Positions 31,019 through 39,402 of a DNA stretch of 64,000 nucleotides are shown here, piece after piece (within the stretch, counting starts at the first letter, position 1; each line of letters starts with the position of its first letter). The position numbers and the translations under genes are program-made. Origin of the DNA: Streptomyces sp. MBT65 (lineage in GTDB: Bacteria; Actinomycetota; Actinomycetes; Streptomycetales; Streptomycetaceae). The stretch covers positions 46,068-110,067 of the forward strand of contig NZ_JAENRY010000003.1 of NCBI RefSeq assembly GCF_016612545.1, given 5' to 3'. The notes beneath the pieces were generated by a model. The model searched no databases, was not told the origin of the DNA, and saw only the letters and a program-made list of their open reading frames with translations.

Positions 31019-32823
31019 CAGCTGGTCTCCTCTGCGCGCTGTCCAGCGGCGGCCGTCCGGGCGGAGTGCGGTTCAGCGCGGCGCCGGCCGCGCTGCGAGT
31101 GGCAGGGCTGGCCCTCGTCGGCCAGGCAGCCGGGCTCAGGGCAGGGGATTGTGAGCGCGCCGGTCAGCGCGGCCCTGCCGACCGAGGCCCGGAACGACGG
31201 GGGCATGTAGTCGTCGCGCATGGGCATCTCCTCGGTGGCGCGCGGGAACGGGGAAGCCGCGGGCGGGGGCAGCGGGACGGGAAGATTGGCGGCGCCGTAC
31301 GCGGAGCGCAGCAGCTCGCCCGCGCGCAGCACGCCGTACCGGTGGAGCGCGAGCTCCGGTCCGTACGCGGCGGCCACGGCCAGGACCTCCTCGTCGGAGG
31401 CCTCGGTGCGCTCGGGGTACGTGGCTTTTGCCAGGTCCCGGCGGCGGAGTTCGATGAGCTGCTCGTCCCAGGCGCGGGCTCGCCGCCATTCCTCGCGGGC
31501 GATCTGGGACTTGTGGGCGCAGGTCTCGCACGGCTCGCCGGTCGGCCAGGTGTAGCCGTCCTCGCACAGCGGCATTCCGCATCCGCCGGGGACGACGGCG
31601 ACGGCCAGGAGCCAGGCGCCGACGTCGTTGATCTCGCGAGCGTCGCGGTAGCGGGTGGCGATGCGGGCGGCCATGCGCTCGGGAGTCACCAGGTTCACCG
31701 CGACGTCGTCGAGCTGGCGGCCGATCTCACGGGCGACCCGGCGGAGCATGAACCTGCTGACCTTGCTGCTGAGCAGGTGTCGCACGGGACCCAGGCTGGT
31801 GTGGATGCGCTGGGTCCAGCGCAGCTCGGGCCCGGTGTACGACGGTCGCGTGGTGGTGGGGTGGTTGCCGCGCGCAGCGCGAGAGGGGCCCGGCCGGAAC
31901 GTGTGCGGCAGCGGTGCGCCTGCGTTGTCAACAGGAGTGGGGCCCCACTTACCGTCACCTCGCCTACGGCGGGAAACCCCCACTGGGGTCGTCTGGTCAG
32001 GTCGGTCAGTCTGTGGGTCTTCCTTAGACGCGAGGGATCCGTCACCAAGATCCGAACCGGATCCGTCATCAGTAGCCGGTGACTCGCCTTCCCACAGCGG
32101 GAGTTGCCCGGTGGACGGTGCCTCCTCGACGGCGGCCGGGGCCGCTACGGCGTGCAGCGGGTGGCGGTGGGTCTCGTAGGCGTGGCGGCCTTGCTCGCCC
32201 TCGCGGCGGTGGACCGTGAGCCAGCCGGTCGCTTCCAGCTCGTCGACCAGTCGGCGGACCTGCCGCTCACCGAGGCACTCGCCGGCCTTCTCGCCGGTGT
32301 GGTGGTGCAGCATCTCGCCGAGCTCGGCGACGGTGACCGGGATCCGGCGGTCTGCGGAGTAGGTCAGGAGCGTGTACAGGCACAGCAGGCGCGGGGTGAG
32401 GGCCTCGGCCGCACGCACCGGTATCCGCACCCACAACTCGTCCGTGGACAACTTCCTGGTGACGCGGTGTGCGGATTCGCCGGTGCCGCCCCGGGCGGTC
32501 TTGCGGACGGTGGGGACCTCGGTGATGCCGTCGATGCTGTCCGGGTTGGTGAGTGGGCGCAGGCCGCGTTCGAGCGAGGACTTGGACATGCCGAGGTACT
32601 GGGCGAGGGTGGCGACCTTGGCGCGGCATCCTTCGGGGCGGAGAGCCAGGGCCTTCACCTTGACGTAGGTGCTCAGGGCCACGTCGGGGTACTGAGCACC
32701 TACGACCAGGCGCAGGGGAACGCGGACCGTCATGCCGCCGTCGCGCGAGCGCGCCCCGGCAGCCGCGGTGTGCGGCTGGGGGTGCGGTGCAGCCTCGGTG
32801 GCTGCGAGCGCGACGGCGGACAT
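31018..32823 (-). CDS. multi-HTH protein, candidate phage replication initiator
   Basis: A 601-aa protein. Residues about 30-120 hold a winged-helix (LSTYVKVKALALRPEGCRAK, VATLAQYLGMSKSSLERGLR), and residues about 130-215 hold a second (PRLLCLYTLLTYSADRRIPV, ERQVRRLVDELEATGWLTVH). A low-complexity linker follows, then a helical region with VSRFMLRRVAREIGRQLDD, and a C-terminal Cys/His motif (CPEPGC, GQPCHSQRG). The largest early-operon protein; wHTH proteins of this size act as replication initiators in Streptomyces plasmids and phages. No polymerase or helicase gene is visible in the window, so host replication factors would be needed. Confidence 0.6.
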   Translation of the reverse strand: MSAVALAATEAAPHPQPHTAAAGARSRDGGMTVRVPLRLVVGAQYPDVALSTYVKVKALALRPEGCRAKVATLAQYLGMSKSSLERGLRPLTNPDSIDGITEVPTVRKTARGGTGESAHRVTRKLSTDELWVRIPVRAAEALTPRLLCLYTLLTYSADRRIPVTVAELGEMLHHHTGEKAGECLGERQVRRLVDELEATGWLTVHRREGEQGRHAYETHRHPLHAVAAPAAVEEAPSTGQLPLWEGESPATDDGSGSDLGDGSLASKEDPQTDRPDQTTPVGVSRRRRGDGKWGPTPVDNAGAPLPHTFRPGPSRAARGNHPTTTRPSYTGPELRWTQRIHTSLGPVRHLLSSKVSRFMLRRVAREIGRQLDDVAVNLVTPERMAARIATRYRDAREINDVGAWLLAVAVVPGGCGMPLCEDGYTWPTGEPCETCAHKSQIAREEWRRARAWDEQLIELRRRDLAKATYPERTEASDEEVLAVAAAYGPELALHRYGVLRAGELLRSAYGAANLPVPLPPPAASPFPRATEEMPMRDDYMPPSFRASVGRAALTGALTIPCPEPGCLADEGQPCHSQRGRRRAEPHSARTAAAGQRAEETS

Positions 32824-32949
32824 CGAACGGTCCCTTTCAGGAAGTTGGGGGCGAGGGCGGGTCCCGCTCGCCTGGGGGAGGCGAGCGGGACCCGAGGTGG
32901 CGTCCGCAGGCGCGGGGGACGCCTGGGGGTTGCGGACGCCCGGCAGTGG

Positions 32950-33495
32950 TCAGCGGGAGATGCGGTTGCTGGCGTGCTTGCGACCCATCACTCGGATGTC
33001 CTCGAGCACCGCGGCGGGGATGACCAGGTCGGAGACGCGCTGTCCGGCGCGCGGACCTTCCTTCAGGACCCGGAAGCGGACCCAGCCCCGGCTGTGCAGG
33101 GCGGCCAGCGCCACGTCGACCTGGCCCACGGTCAGGCCGGTGGCCAGCGCCAGGTCCTGGGTGCTGGGCTGCAGGTTGGGGCTCATCTGGCCGGTGGCGT
33201 GGCTGGCCCGCCACATCAGGTCGTGCCCCACCAGGCGCGCGTGCGGGTGCATACGGCTGCGGCGCATCCCGAACAGGAAGTACTTCCGGAAATGCTCGCG
33301 CTTGGTCAGCTTCCCCGGGGCGATGGCCTCCGCGGCGGTGAGCGTCTTCCGCACGTACGGCTCCGAGGAGGCAGAGGCAGTCTCGCCAGCCGGGATATTC
33401 GGGGCCGTTGGCGCCTGCGGTGCTACGGCTGTACGAGGCGCCGGGCCGGGCTTGAGGGCGGTCCGCCGGGCAAGGTCAGCGGGTGTAGGTGTCAT
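32950..33495 (-). CDS. HTH protein with N-terminal disordered segment
   Basis: A 181-aa protein (MTPTPADLARRTALKPGPAP). Residues 1-60 are Ala/Pro-rich; residues about 65-181 contain FRKYFLFGMRRSRMHPHARL and STQDLALATGLTVGQVDVAL, a wHTH, ending in VMGRKHASNRISR. It precedes the larger HTH gene; a replication or regulatory partner is plausible. Confidence 0.6.
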   Translation of the reverse strand: MTPTPADLARRTALKPGPAPRTAVAPQAPTAPNIPAGETASASSEPYVRKTLTAAEAIAPGKLTKREHFRKYFLFGMRRSRMHPHARLVGHDLMWRASHATGQMSPNLQPSTQDLALATGLTVGQVDVALAALHSRGWVRFRVLKEGPRAGQRVSDLVIPAAVLEDIRVMGRKHASNRISR

Positions 33496-33722
33496 GACGG
33501 TTCCTGTTCATGCGCGGTGCCGACGGGAGCGGAGCCCTCGGAGACGTTCGAAGGTGAGGGCTGACGGTGGGCGGGCCAGCCCGGCCCCGGCGGGGGCTCG
33601 GGCCGACCGGCCTGTCGGTTGGGGGTGTGGTGGGCGCACCACCAGCCGGACGGATACAGCCGGGCGTAGGTGAGCGCGTGCGGCGGCCTGGGCCATGTGC
33701 ACGCCTCCGTGCTGCCGCTCAC
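33492..33722 (-). CDS. hypothetical 76-aa protein
   Basis: GTG start overlapping the upstream stop as GTGA (SGSTEACTWPRPPHALTYAR). One folded N-terminal part with LYPSGWWCAHHTPNRQAG (Cys and His may bind a metal), then a Pro-rich tail. Stop overlaps the next start by 4 bp. No function known. Confidence 0.55.
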   Translation of the reverse strand: MSGSTEACTWPRPPHALTYARLYPSGWWCAHHTPNRQAGRPEPPPGPGWPAHRQPSPSNVSEGSAPVGTAHEQEPS

Positions 33723-34171
33723 TCCTGCGCGGCCCACGCGGTGACGGCCTCGCTGGAGCTGACGTAGTGCGCCCACAGCCGGGGGTCCTCGCCGCCGGGA
33801 ACGGGCAGGCCCGCCAGCAGGACGCGGGCGACGTCCACGACGGCGGCCGGATCGGCCCACCGGTGCAGGGGAAGGAACTCCGGCTCGTGCACCAGCGATC
33901 CGTGCGCTCCGCGGGGCGCCCACTGCCACTGCTCGGCAGGGTGCTCCCACAGCAGGACGAGACCGTCCTCGTGCTCGTCTGTGTTCAGTCCGGTGGTGTC
34001 GCCGTCCCAGGTAAGGAGGGCGTCGAGCTGGGTGGTCAGTCCAGTGGCGTCGTAGCGGTTGGACTCGGCGTCGGATGTCTCGGCGGTGGTCGGCTCCAGG
34101 CCGGCGGCGCCGAGGGCGTCTACGACGGCGGTGATGTACAGGTCGTGGGGCAGGGCGCGAGGCTCGGTCAT
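33719..34171 (-). CDS. hypothetical 150-aa protein
   Basis: Starts MTEPRALPHDLYITAVVDAL at ATG 34171 (ATGA coupling). An alpha/beta protein with DALLTWDGDTTGLNTDEHED and WADPAAVVDVARVLLAGLPV. The pattern is known from small Streptomyces proteins; I cannot name the family with confidence. Part of the tightly packed early operon. Confidence 0.55.
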   Translation of the reverse strand: MTEPRALPHDLYITAVVDALGAAGLEPTTAETSDAESNRYDATGLTTQLDALLTWDGDTTGLNTDEHEDGLVLLWEHPAEQWQWAPRGAHGSLVHEPEFLPLHRWADPAAVVDVARVLLAGLPVPGGEDPRLWAHYVSSSEAVTAWAAQE

Positions 34172-34629
34172 GACGATCCGATCGGAGTGGAGGCGGGCAG
34201 GGAGGTGAGGGCGTCGGCCCATGCGGTGTCCTGGGCGGTCTTGGCGCAGTGCTGTTCCCACATGCCGACCAGGCCGTCGATGGACCGGGTGAGCGGCGCG
34301 CGGCCGATGGGCCGGCCGCACCGGCAGGTGCCGACGAGATCGATGCCGTCGGGCTCGAGGACGAGGGCGTGAGCGGGAGCAGTGGACGTCGTCCCCTGCG
34401 TGCCGATGGTGGCGCTGTCGGCGGGGATGTCCTTCTCCTCTCGCTCCGCCCGGGCGAGGTGCTCCGCGATCGCCGCGCCGAGCACCTCCGGAGTCGCCGT
34501 CCACGTCGGGACCGTGGTCCCCGGCCCGAGCAGCTGGACGACCGAGCCGCGCAGCTCGTTCGCAAGGGGCTGACGGACCGGGGCGGGGTGACGCAGGACG
34601 GCGGCGATGGCCTGCGCGTGCGAGGTCAT
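34168..34629 (-). CDS. hypothetical 153-aa protein with Cys motif
   Basis: MTSHAQAIAAVLRHPAPVRQ start. Helical N-terminal half, then LVGTCRCGRPIGRAPLTRSI, a possible half zinc ribbon with a His/Cys partner in MWEQHCAKTAQ. Coupled to both neighbours. No family recognised. Confidence 0.55.
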   Translation of the reverse strand: MTSHAQAIAAVLRHPAPVRQPLANELRGSVVQLLGPGTTVPTWTATPEVLGAAIAEHLARAEREEKDIPADSATIGTQGTTSTAPAHALVLEPDGIDLVGTCRCGRPIGRAPLTRSIDGLVGMWEQHCAKTAQDTAWADALTSLPASTPIGSS

Positions 34630-35006
34630 CGCGGGTCACCGCCTCGAACCTGCGGGTGGCGTGGCGGACGGCCATGCCGCCGCACCGCGGGCGGGGGCGG
34701 GGTGTCGGGGCGCATCGGGATGGCGCGCAGATCGGCCCGGGCTCGGGCGATGTCGGCGCACCGGCCGTCGCAGTACCAGTGAGCGGCGGCCCCGTCGGCG
34801 GAACCACGGACCTCGACCATCCCGGTGACCGGAGCAAGGGGGTCGGTCACCGGAGTGCCGCACGCGGCGACCGCGCACGGTTCCACGACCGGGGTGTCAG
34901 CGGACTTGCGGCCGGTGCCGACCAAGCCGTCGTTCCAGGCCTGCGCGGCCGCGAGCTGGCCCGGACTGGTCTCGGGCAGACGAGGACGCTGCGCACGGGT
35001 GGGCAT
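34626..35006 (-). CDS. 126-aa protein with zinc-ribbon-like module
   Basis: MPTRAQRPRLPETSPGQLAA start. Residues about 43-90 contain CAVAACGTP and HWYCDGRCADIARA, four cysteines with a spacing suited to one zinc. A Pro/Arg-rich tail follows. Overlaps the next gene by one base. Function unknown. Confidence 0.55.
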   Translation of the reverse strand: MPTRAQRPRLPETSPGQLAAAQAWNDGLVGTGRKSADTPVVEPCAVAACGTPVTDPLAPVTGMVEVRGSADGAAAHWYCDGRCADIARARADLRAIPMRPDTPPPPAVRRHGRPPRHPQVRGGDPR

Positions 35007-35110
35007 CAGACCTCACCGCTCGCAGGGGTGCCGTCCGGGACCAGTGCGGCCGCAAGGGTCAGGACGGCGGTCAGGAGGAGGCCGAGGACCGGCAGGAGAG
35101 CGGCACCCAT
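35006..35110 (-). CDS. 34-aa membrane peptide
   Basis: Start and stop share one base with both neighbours (TGATG). MGAALLPVLGLLLTAVLTLA is a single hydrophobic helix; the tail is VPDGTPASGEV. Tight coupling supports that this short frame is translated. Confidence 0.5.
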   Translation of the reverse strand: MGAALLPVLGLLLTAVLTLAAALVPDGTPASGEV

Positions 35111-35640
35111 CAGTGACCGCCTGAAGCGTCGGCGCGGAGAACCTGCTCCTCGGTGAGCTCTGCAGCATGCTCACGCAGCAGCTCGGCGACCTCGCCGGCG
35201 TTCGTCAGTCCGCCGTCCAGCAGGGCACGGTGGCGGGCCTCGAACAGGGAGGCCGCCTGGTTGATCGCGTCCTGCGCCGCCTGCGCCGCGATGCGGTTGA
35301 CGATCGGCAGCACGGCATCAGCGAGTACTCCGGCCTGGGCCATGACCTGGACCGGGAGGGTGTCGGGTACACCGCCTGCGTCGATGAGCGCTTCGCCGAG
35401 CTCGTCGCGAAGCCCGGCCTGCAGAGTCTCCTCTTCGAAGGGAGCGGTGCCGATCAGGGCGGTGGCGATGCGCTGAGCGAACCCCTCGACGCTGCCGGAC
35501 CAGGAGTCGTGAGCGGGCTGCCCTGCCTGCTCGTAGGCGTACTCGACGCAGACGGTGGTGGACTCAGCGCCGGAGCCCGGGACCAGGGTGAGGATCCTGC
35601 GCTGCACGATGGCGGCAGCGAGCTGACGACGGTTCATCAC
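35110..35640 (-). CDS. hypothetical 176-aa protein
   Basis: MMNRRQLAAAIVQRRILTLV start, an N-terminal alpha/beta part, then long helices (VQVMAQAGVLADAVLPIVNR and QAAQDAINQAASLFEARHRA). No motif recognised. ATGA overlap with the upstream gene. Confidence 0.55.
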   Translation of the reverse strand: MMNRRQLAAAIVQRRILTLVPGSGAESTTVCVEYAYEQAGQPAHDSWSGSVEGFAQRIATALIGTAPFEEETLQAGLRDELGEALIDAGGVPDTLPVQVMAQAGVLADAVLPIVNRIAAQAAQDAINQAASLFEARHRALLDGGLTNAGEVAELLREHAAELTEEQVLRADASGGH

Positions 35641-36446
35641 GCCTCACCACCGTCGGCCGCCTGGTCCTGCTCGGCGTGCCAGGCGGCGGCCTCCTCATCG
35701 GTCAGCTGGGTGTGGCCCGAGAGCTGAACCTCGATGCCGTCGACGGCCACCGTCACGTCACCGCGCCGGAAGACGTACGGCGGGATGGAGCTGCGGATCT
35801 CGGTCACCATCTCGGCGCCGAGGGCCGTGGCTACGGAGGCGGCTGCCTCCGCGCTCGCGGCCCGCAGCTGGAGCTCGCCTCGGCCGCCGTCCTCGAACCC
35901 GGCGACGGTGGCGTACCGGACCTTGAGGCCGGCGTCCGGGTGCTCGTCGGCCAGGCGCCGGGCCAGCCGCGTCATGCGGGCTGCACGTACCTGGAGGGCG
36001 TCGATGGGAGCGAGCGGGGCCGGGGCGGCCTCGCCATCCGAGTCGTCCGCGGGCGTGTGGTCGTCGTCCTCGGACTCGCTGAGGAGCTGGCCGAGGCGGA
36101 ACAGGTTGCCCACCGCGTCGACCCGGTCGACTCCGCAGGCCAGGCACGGTTGGACCAACTCGAACGCGAACGACGTGTCGTCCTTGTCGGAGTAATAGGC
36201 GCGGTAACGGAGGTACTCCAGACGCCCAGGAGCGACGAGCGCATGCGCTTCCTGGATGGTCTCGGGCAGACCGTTCGTGTAGCGCCAGTCGAGTTCACCG
36301 GCATCCTTCGACAGGGTGCTGCCGGCGCAGGCCCGCGCCAGCTCGATGAAGTCGGCCTTCTCCTGCTCGAGGTGGTCGCCGGCCGCGTCCGCCTCCGCGG
36401 CCTTGCTCTCGGTGTAGGTGGTGAGAGCGAGCTCGACGAGGTTCAT
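35637..36446 (-). CDS. hypothetical 269-aa protein
   Basis: MNLVELALTTYTESKAAEAD start. The N-terminal half contains ELVQPCLACGVDRVDAVGNL, a possible metal knuckle. An acidic linker (SESEDDDHTPADDSDGE) separates it from an alpha/beta C-terminal half (ASAEAAASVATALGAEMVTE, FRRGDVTVAVDGIEVQL). I do not recognise the family. Coupled to both neighbours. Confidence 0.55.
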   Translation of the reverse strand: MNLVELALTTYTESKAAEADAAGDHLEQEKADFIELARACAGSTLSKDAGELDWRYTNGLPETIQEAHALVAPGRLEYLRYRAYYSDKDDTSFAFELVQPCLACGVDRVDAVGNLFRLGQLLSESEDDDHTPADDSDGEAAPAPLAPIDALQVRAARMTRLARRLADEHPDAGLKVRYATVAGFEDGGRGELQLRAASAEAAASVATALGAEMVTEIRSSIPPYVFRRGDVTVAVDGIEVQLSGHTQLTDEEAAAWHAEQDQAADGGEA

Positions 36447-37048
36447 GCGGTCACCACCAGCGGGCGCTGCACGCGAGTGTCGGCGCCCGCGATCCAGGCG
36501 GCAGCGTCGTCGACCGTGACGAGGCCGCGGGAGGTGTGGCGCCAGCGGAGGTGGGAGATCTGGTGCGCGCCGCCCTCGTCGGGAACCGCACCCGCGATCC
36601 AGAGAGGCCCGATCTCGGAGCCCAGGTGCCAGGTGACGATGCCGTACACGGTCTCCGGGGTGATGGTCTGGGGCTGGCGGGTGACCAGGTACTGGTACGG
36701 CTGGCTACCGGGGAGGGCGACGTCGCCGGGCCACAGCCACACGTCGCCGACCTGGCGCGGCCGCTGGCCCCAGCCGGTGAGCTCGGTGGTGGAGCGGGTC
36801 TCGGTGAGCCCCTCACCGGCGATCGTGTACACGGTGTCGCAGTCCCGGCACAGCAGCCGCACCCGGACGCGTCCGAAGCAGTTGGCGTGCAGGCAGATGC
36901 CGTTGGTGCAGGTGTGGGGCTGGTCGGTGGTGGCGCCGGGGCGGCGTCCCTCGTCGCGGCGGGCCTGCACCTCGTCCCAGGTGGGGTTCGGGCAGGCGTC
37001 GGCGTGGGTGTACGGGGCCCACCCGAAGTAGGTTTCCTCGATCAACAT
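36443..37048 (-). CDS. 201-aa protein with zinc ribbon
   Basis: Starts MLIEETYFGWAPYTHADACP at ATG 37048. Four cysteines in TCTNGICLHANCFG and LLCRDCDTVYTI make a zinc-binding centre; the second half is beta-rich with several Trp and a VTVDDAAAWIAGADTRVQRP segment resembling a small helix-turn. Likely a nucleic-acid-associated protein; function unknown. Confidence 0.55.
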   Translation of the reverse strand: MLIEETYFGWAPYTHADACPNPTWDEVQARRDEGRRPGATTDQPHTCTNGICLHANCFGRVRVRLLCRDCDTVYTIAGEGLTETRSTTELTGWGQRPRQVGDVWLWPGDVALPGSQPYQYLVTRQPQTITPETVYGIVTWHLGSEIGPLWIAGAVPDEGGAHQISHLRWRHTSRGLVTVDDAAAWIAGADTRVQRPLVVTA

Positions 37049-37049
37049 G

Positions 37050-37334
37050 TCAGGCGGCCTTCTTGGCGTGGCGTGCATGGTGCAGCACGCGGATGGGCTG
37101 GGTCTCGGCCAGGGCGAGCGGGGCGGCGTGCTGCGGCCCGCGCACGGGAGCGCGGGCGGGCAGGGCCGGAGGCGGCTGGTACGCGTGGTAACTGGGCGCG
37201 TCGTGAACGGACTTGGTGGCCAGCTCGCCGTCGGAGTCGAGCGTGAGCTTCACCAGGCCGAGCAGGACCACGCCGGTGCAGCAGCCGATCCCGCTGCAGA
37301 CGAGCCACTCGACGGTGCTCGCAGGCCCGGTCAC
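37050..37334 (-). CDS. 94-aa single-pass membrane protein
   Basis: GTG start overlapping the upstream stop as GTGA (TGPASTVEWLVCSGIGCCTG). One membrane helix (residues 9-30, CSGIGCCTGVVLLGLVKLTL), then a polar His/Pro-rich tail. No family recognised; part of the early operon. Confidence 0.55.
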   Translation of the reverse strand: MTGPASTVEWLVCSGIGCCTGVVLLGLVKLTLDSDGELATKSVHDAPSYHAYQPPPALPARAPVRGPQHAAPLALAETQPIRVLHHARHAKKAA

Positions 37335-37900
37335 GGCGCGACCGGTTCGGTGATCACGCCCATGAGCCGGGCGGCCGCGCGGTCCGTGAGCAACTCGGGT
37401 ACGCCCTCGCCCCGCAGGTTCACGGTGACGCCCTTGGAGGAGCCGGTGCCGACGGCCGTAGTGCCGTCGGTCGTGACCCGCTCGGGGTCGACACCGAGGC
37501 TGACCATCCACCAGCGCCAGCAGTCCAGTGACTGCGGCCGTACGGTGATGCCCAGCGTGGTCTTGTCGGGTATCTCGGTGCTCACGACGTCGTGCTGAGT
37601 CGAGCGCATGCGCTCGGCCAGGACCACGGCGGGCGAGTCGAGGTCGACGTCCAAGCCGACGCGCCTCACGCACCCGGCGAACTCCGACTCCTCGAACGCG
37701 CCGTCGGTAACCGCATAGCGGACCGGCGCGTCATCGCCGACCGCCGCGAGCGCCTCGGCGATCAGCGCGCGGACGGGACCGGTCAACTCGAGCGCCATTG
37801 CCTCGAGTTGGGGGGCAGCCAGCGGCAGGTCGAGGAGACCGGCGGCCATCTGCAGGGCGGAGTGCAACTCGTGCGTGACGTGCCGCGGGTCCTGGTTCAC
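37331..37900 (-). CDS. hypothetical 189-aa protein
   Basis: GTG start (NQDPRHVTHELHSALQMAAG), GTGA overlap. Helical first third, then alpha/beta with FAGCVRRVGLDVDLDSPAVV and an RPQSLDCWRWWMVSLGVDPE motif. C-terminal strand-helix ends LMGVITEPVAP. No family recognised. Confidence 0.55.
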   Translation of the reverse strand: MNQDPRHVTHELHSALQMAAGLLDLPLAAPQLEAMALELTGPVRALIAEALAAVGDDAPVRYAVTDGAFEESEFAGCVRRVGLDVDLDSPAVVLAERMRSTQHDVVSTEIPDKTTLGITVRPQSLDCWRWWMVSLGVDPERVTTDGTTAVGTGSSKGVTVNLRGEGVPELLTDRAAARLMGVITEPVAP

Positions 37901-38547
37901 TCGCCACCGTCCGAGATCTCGGCGGCGTACGTCATGGCCTGGAGCTCGGCGGGGGTGGCGCACGCGCTGCAGAAGTCGACCATCTGGCGGTTGGGCACCC
38001 AGTAGCAGCCGCCCTCGCAGGCGCGCTCGTCGGTGCAGCCACACCGCACGCAGCGGGCGACGTCCTGGAGGCCCAGGAGCTCGATCAACGGCGGGACCAC
38101 GGGGACAACGGCGGCCACCTGAGCGAGGACGCTGGCGCCGAGCGGTACCGGCTGCACCTCACGAGCCTCCAAGGGCTCGGACAGCGGGGCGGGTTGGCCT
38201 TCAAGGTCGGCGGCCTGGACCGGGGAGACGAGGGCACTGGCACGGACCTCTACGTCCTCGATGCGCGTGATGGCGTCGAAGTGGACACCGAACGCGGTGT
38301 CAGCGCGGGTCACAGGGACGTCGAAGACGGAGGCGAAGGCCAGCAGTCCGCGGGCTAGGGTCGCGCGGACTTTGAGGTGCACGCGGTGGCCGGAGGAGAA
38401 GTCCTCCTCGATCTCCACCGCGAACGGCAGCTGGTCCGCGTTGAGTTCGGCCACGACGATGCCGGCCACGGCGTGGGCGTGGGCGAACGTTTCGGTCATC
38501 GGGGGAGGGGGTGCGGTGGTCGTGGTGGCCTCGGTAGCCTGTTCCAC
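37897..38547 (-). CDS. 216-aa protein with C-terminal Cys-rich motif
   Basis: GTG start at 38547 (EQATEATTTTAPPPPMTETF) preceded by GAGG; an inner ATG 45 bp later is weaker. N-terminal beta-rich domain (PFAVEIEEDFSSGHRVHLKV) and at residues about 164-196 a phage-type zinc motif: CVRCGCTDERACEGGCYWV followed by FCSACA. The motif occurs widely in phage proteins of unknown role. Confidence 0.6.
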   Translation of the reverse strand: MEQATEATTTTAPPPPMTETFAHAHAVAGIVVAELNADQLPFAVEIEEDFSSGHRVHLKVRATLARGLLAFASVFDVPVTRADTAFGVHFDAITRIEDVEVRASALVSPVQAADLEGQPAPLSEPLEAREVQPVPLGASVLAQVAAVVPVVPPLIELLGLQDVARCVRCGCTDERACEGGCYWVPNRQMVDFCSACATPAELQAMTYAAEISDGGE

Positions 38548-38580
38548 GTGAACCTCATTTCAGAGTCGTGAGGTGACGTC

Positions 38581-38886
38581 TCAAGCGGGGCCGTACGGAC
38601 TGGCAGGTCCGGACGGCCCCGGTGTCGTTGGTGTGGATGCGGCGGTCTGACGGATCGCTCGCAAGGTCTTGGTGCCGGCGCCGAACGCCCTGCGCTTACG
38701 GCGGATGGCCGCCTCGGTGTCGGTCGAGGTCGCCTGGCTGTCGGTGACCAGCTGCTCGAAAACCGCGTCCGTCAGCTCGGTCGCGGTCTCCGCACGCAGG
38801 TCAGCGAGTAGTTCGGCAGCCTCGTCAGGCCGCAGTACGTGGCCACGGGTCAGCGCCTGATAGGCCTTCGTGTAGGCACTCGTCAT
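38581..38886 (-). CDS. hypothetical 101-aa protein
   Basis: MTSAYTKAYQALTRGHVLRP start with GGAG upstream. Helical first 75 residues (LRPDEAAELLADLRAETATE and FEQLVTDSQATSTDTEAAIR), then a Thr/Pro-rich tail ending SPYGPA. Second gene of the early operon, after the HTH regulator. Function unknown. Confidence 0.55.
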   Translation of the reverse strand: MTSAYTKAYQALTRGHVLRPDEAAELLADLRAETATELTDAVFEQLVTDSQATSTDTEAAIRRKRRAFGAGTKTLRAIRQTAASTPTTPGPSGPASPYGPA

Positions 38887-38901
38887 GGAGGCTCCATCAC
38901 G

Positions 38902-39402
38902 TCAGGCGGCGGGTTGGCGTTGCTCCTGCAGCGCCTCCAGCACCGCGTGTGGGTCGAAGCGCCGGCTACTGCCGACGTAGATCAGGCCAGGCCAGACCTT
39001 GCCCTGCTGCTTCGCCTCCGTGATCTGCGCGTCGATCCAGCTCATCGACTTGCGCAGGAAGCTGGCCAGCTCCCGTTGATCCATGAGGTGGGCAGGGAGT
39101 GGCTTTCGCGATCGACTGATCCACTTTTCTTGTGTGGATGTGGATTTACTGGGCAGCGGAACGGCCGGCCGGAAGAGGTCGATGACCTCCCGGTCGAGCG
39201 CCGTGCTGATGAGCCGCGCGGCCCGGTCGCTGCATTCCTCGCGTGCCGTGGCGCCACCGCCGACGATGAAGCCGATCAATGACCTGGAGATGCCCCTGCC
39301 GTCGAGGTCGATTTCGCGGGTCTTGGCGGCGAGGCTCGGGATGTCCAGACCGGCCGCCTTCATGGCGGCCCGCAGCGGGGCACCTTTGTCCAGTCGTCGC
39401 AT
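38902..39402 (-). CDS. double-HTH regulator, first gene of early operon (Cro/excisionase-like)
   Basis: A 166-aa protein starting MRRLDKGAPLRAAMKAAGLD at ATG 39402 behind AGAGG. N-terminal XRE-like region (LDIPSLAAKTREIDLDGRGI, RSLIGFIVGGGATAREEC) and a C-terminal HTH (DQRELASFLRKSMSWIDAQI, SSRRFDPHAVLEALQEQ) of the excisionase type. Divergent to the XRE repressor at 39626, with operator copies in front of and inside the gene. Probably a lytic regulator and/or excisionase. Confidence 0.7.
   Translation of the reverse strand: MRRLDKGAPLRAAMKAAGLDIPSLAAKTREIDLDGRGISRSLIGFIVGGGATAREECSDRAARLISTALDREVIDLFRPAVPLPSKSTSTQEKWISRSRKPLPAHLMDQRELASFLRKSMSWIDAQITEAKQQGKVWPGLIYVGSSRRFDPHAVLEALQEQRQPAA
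39118..39146 (+). promoter_or_regulatory. operator copy 1, inside regulator gene
   Basis: 29 bp: GATCCAC, then TTTTCTTG and TGTGGATGTGGATT. Identical to the intergenic copy at 24 of 29 positions, with GATCCAC / GTGGAT half-sites in inverted order. Confidence 0.55.

Noticed and set aside
38541..38554. parS-like GTTCCACGTGAACC in the prophage
   Set aside because: Two mismatches to the core and overlaps a start region; too weak to call.
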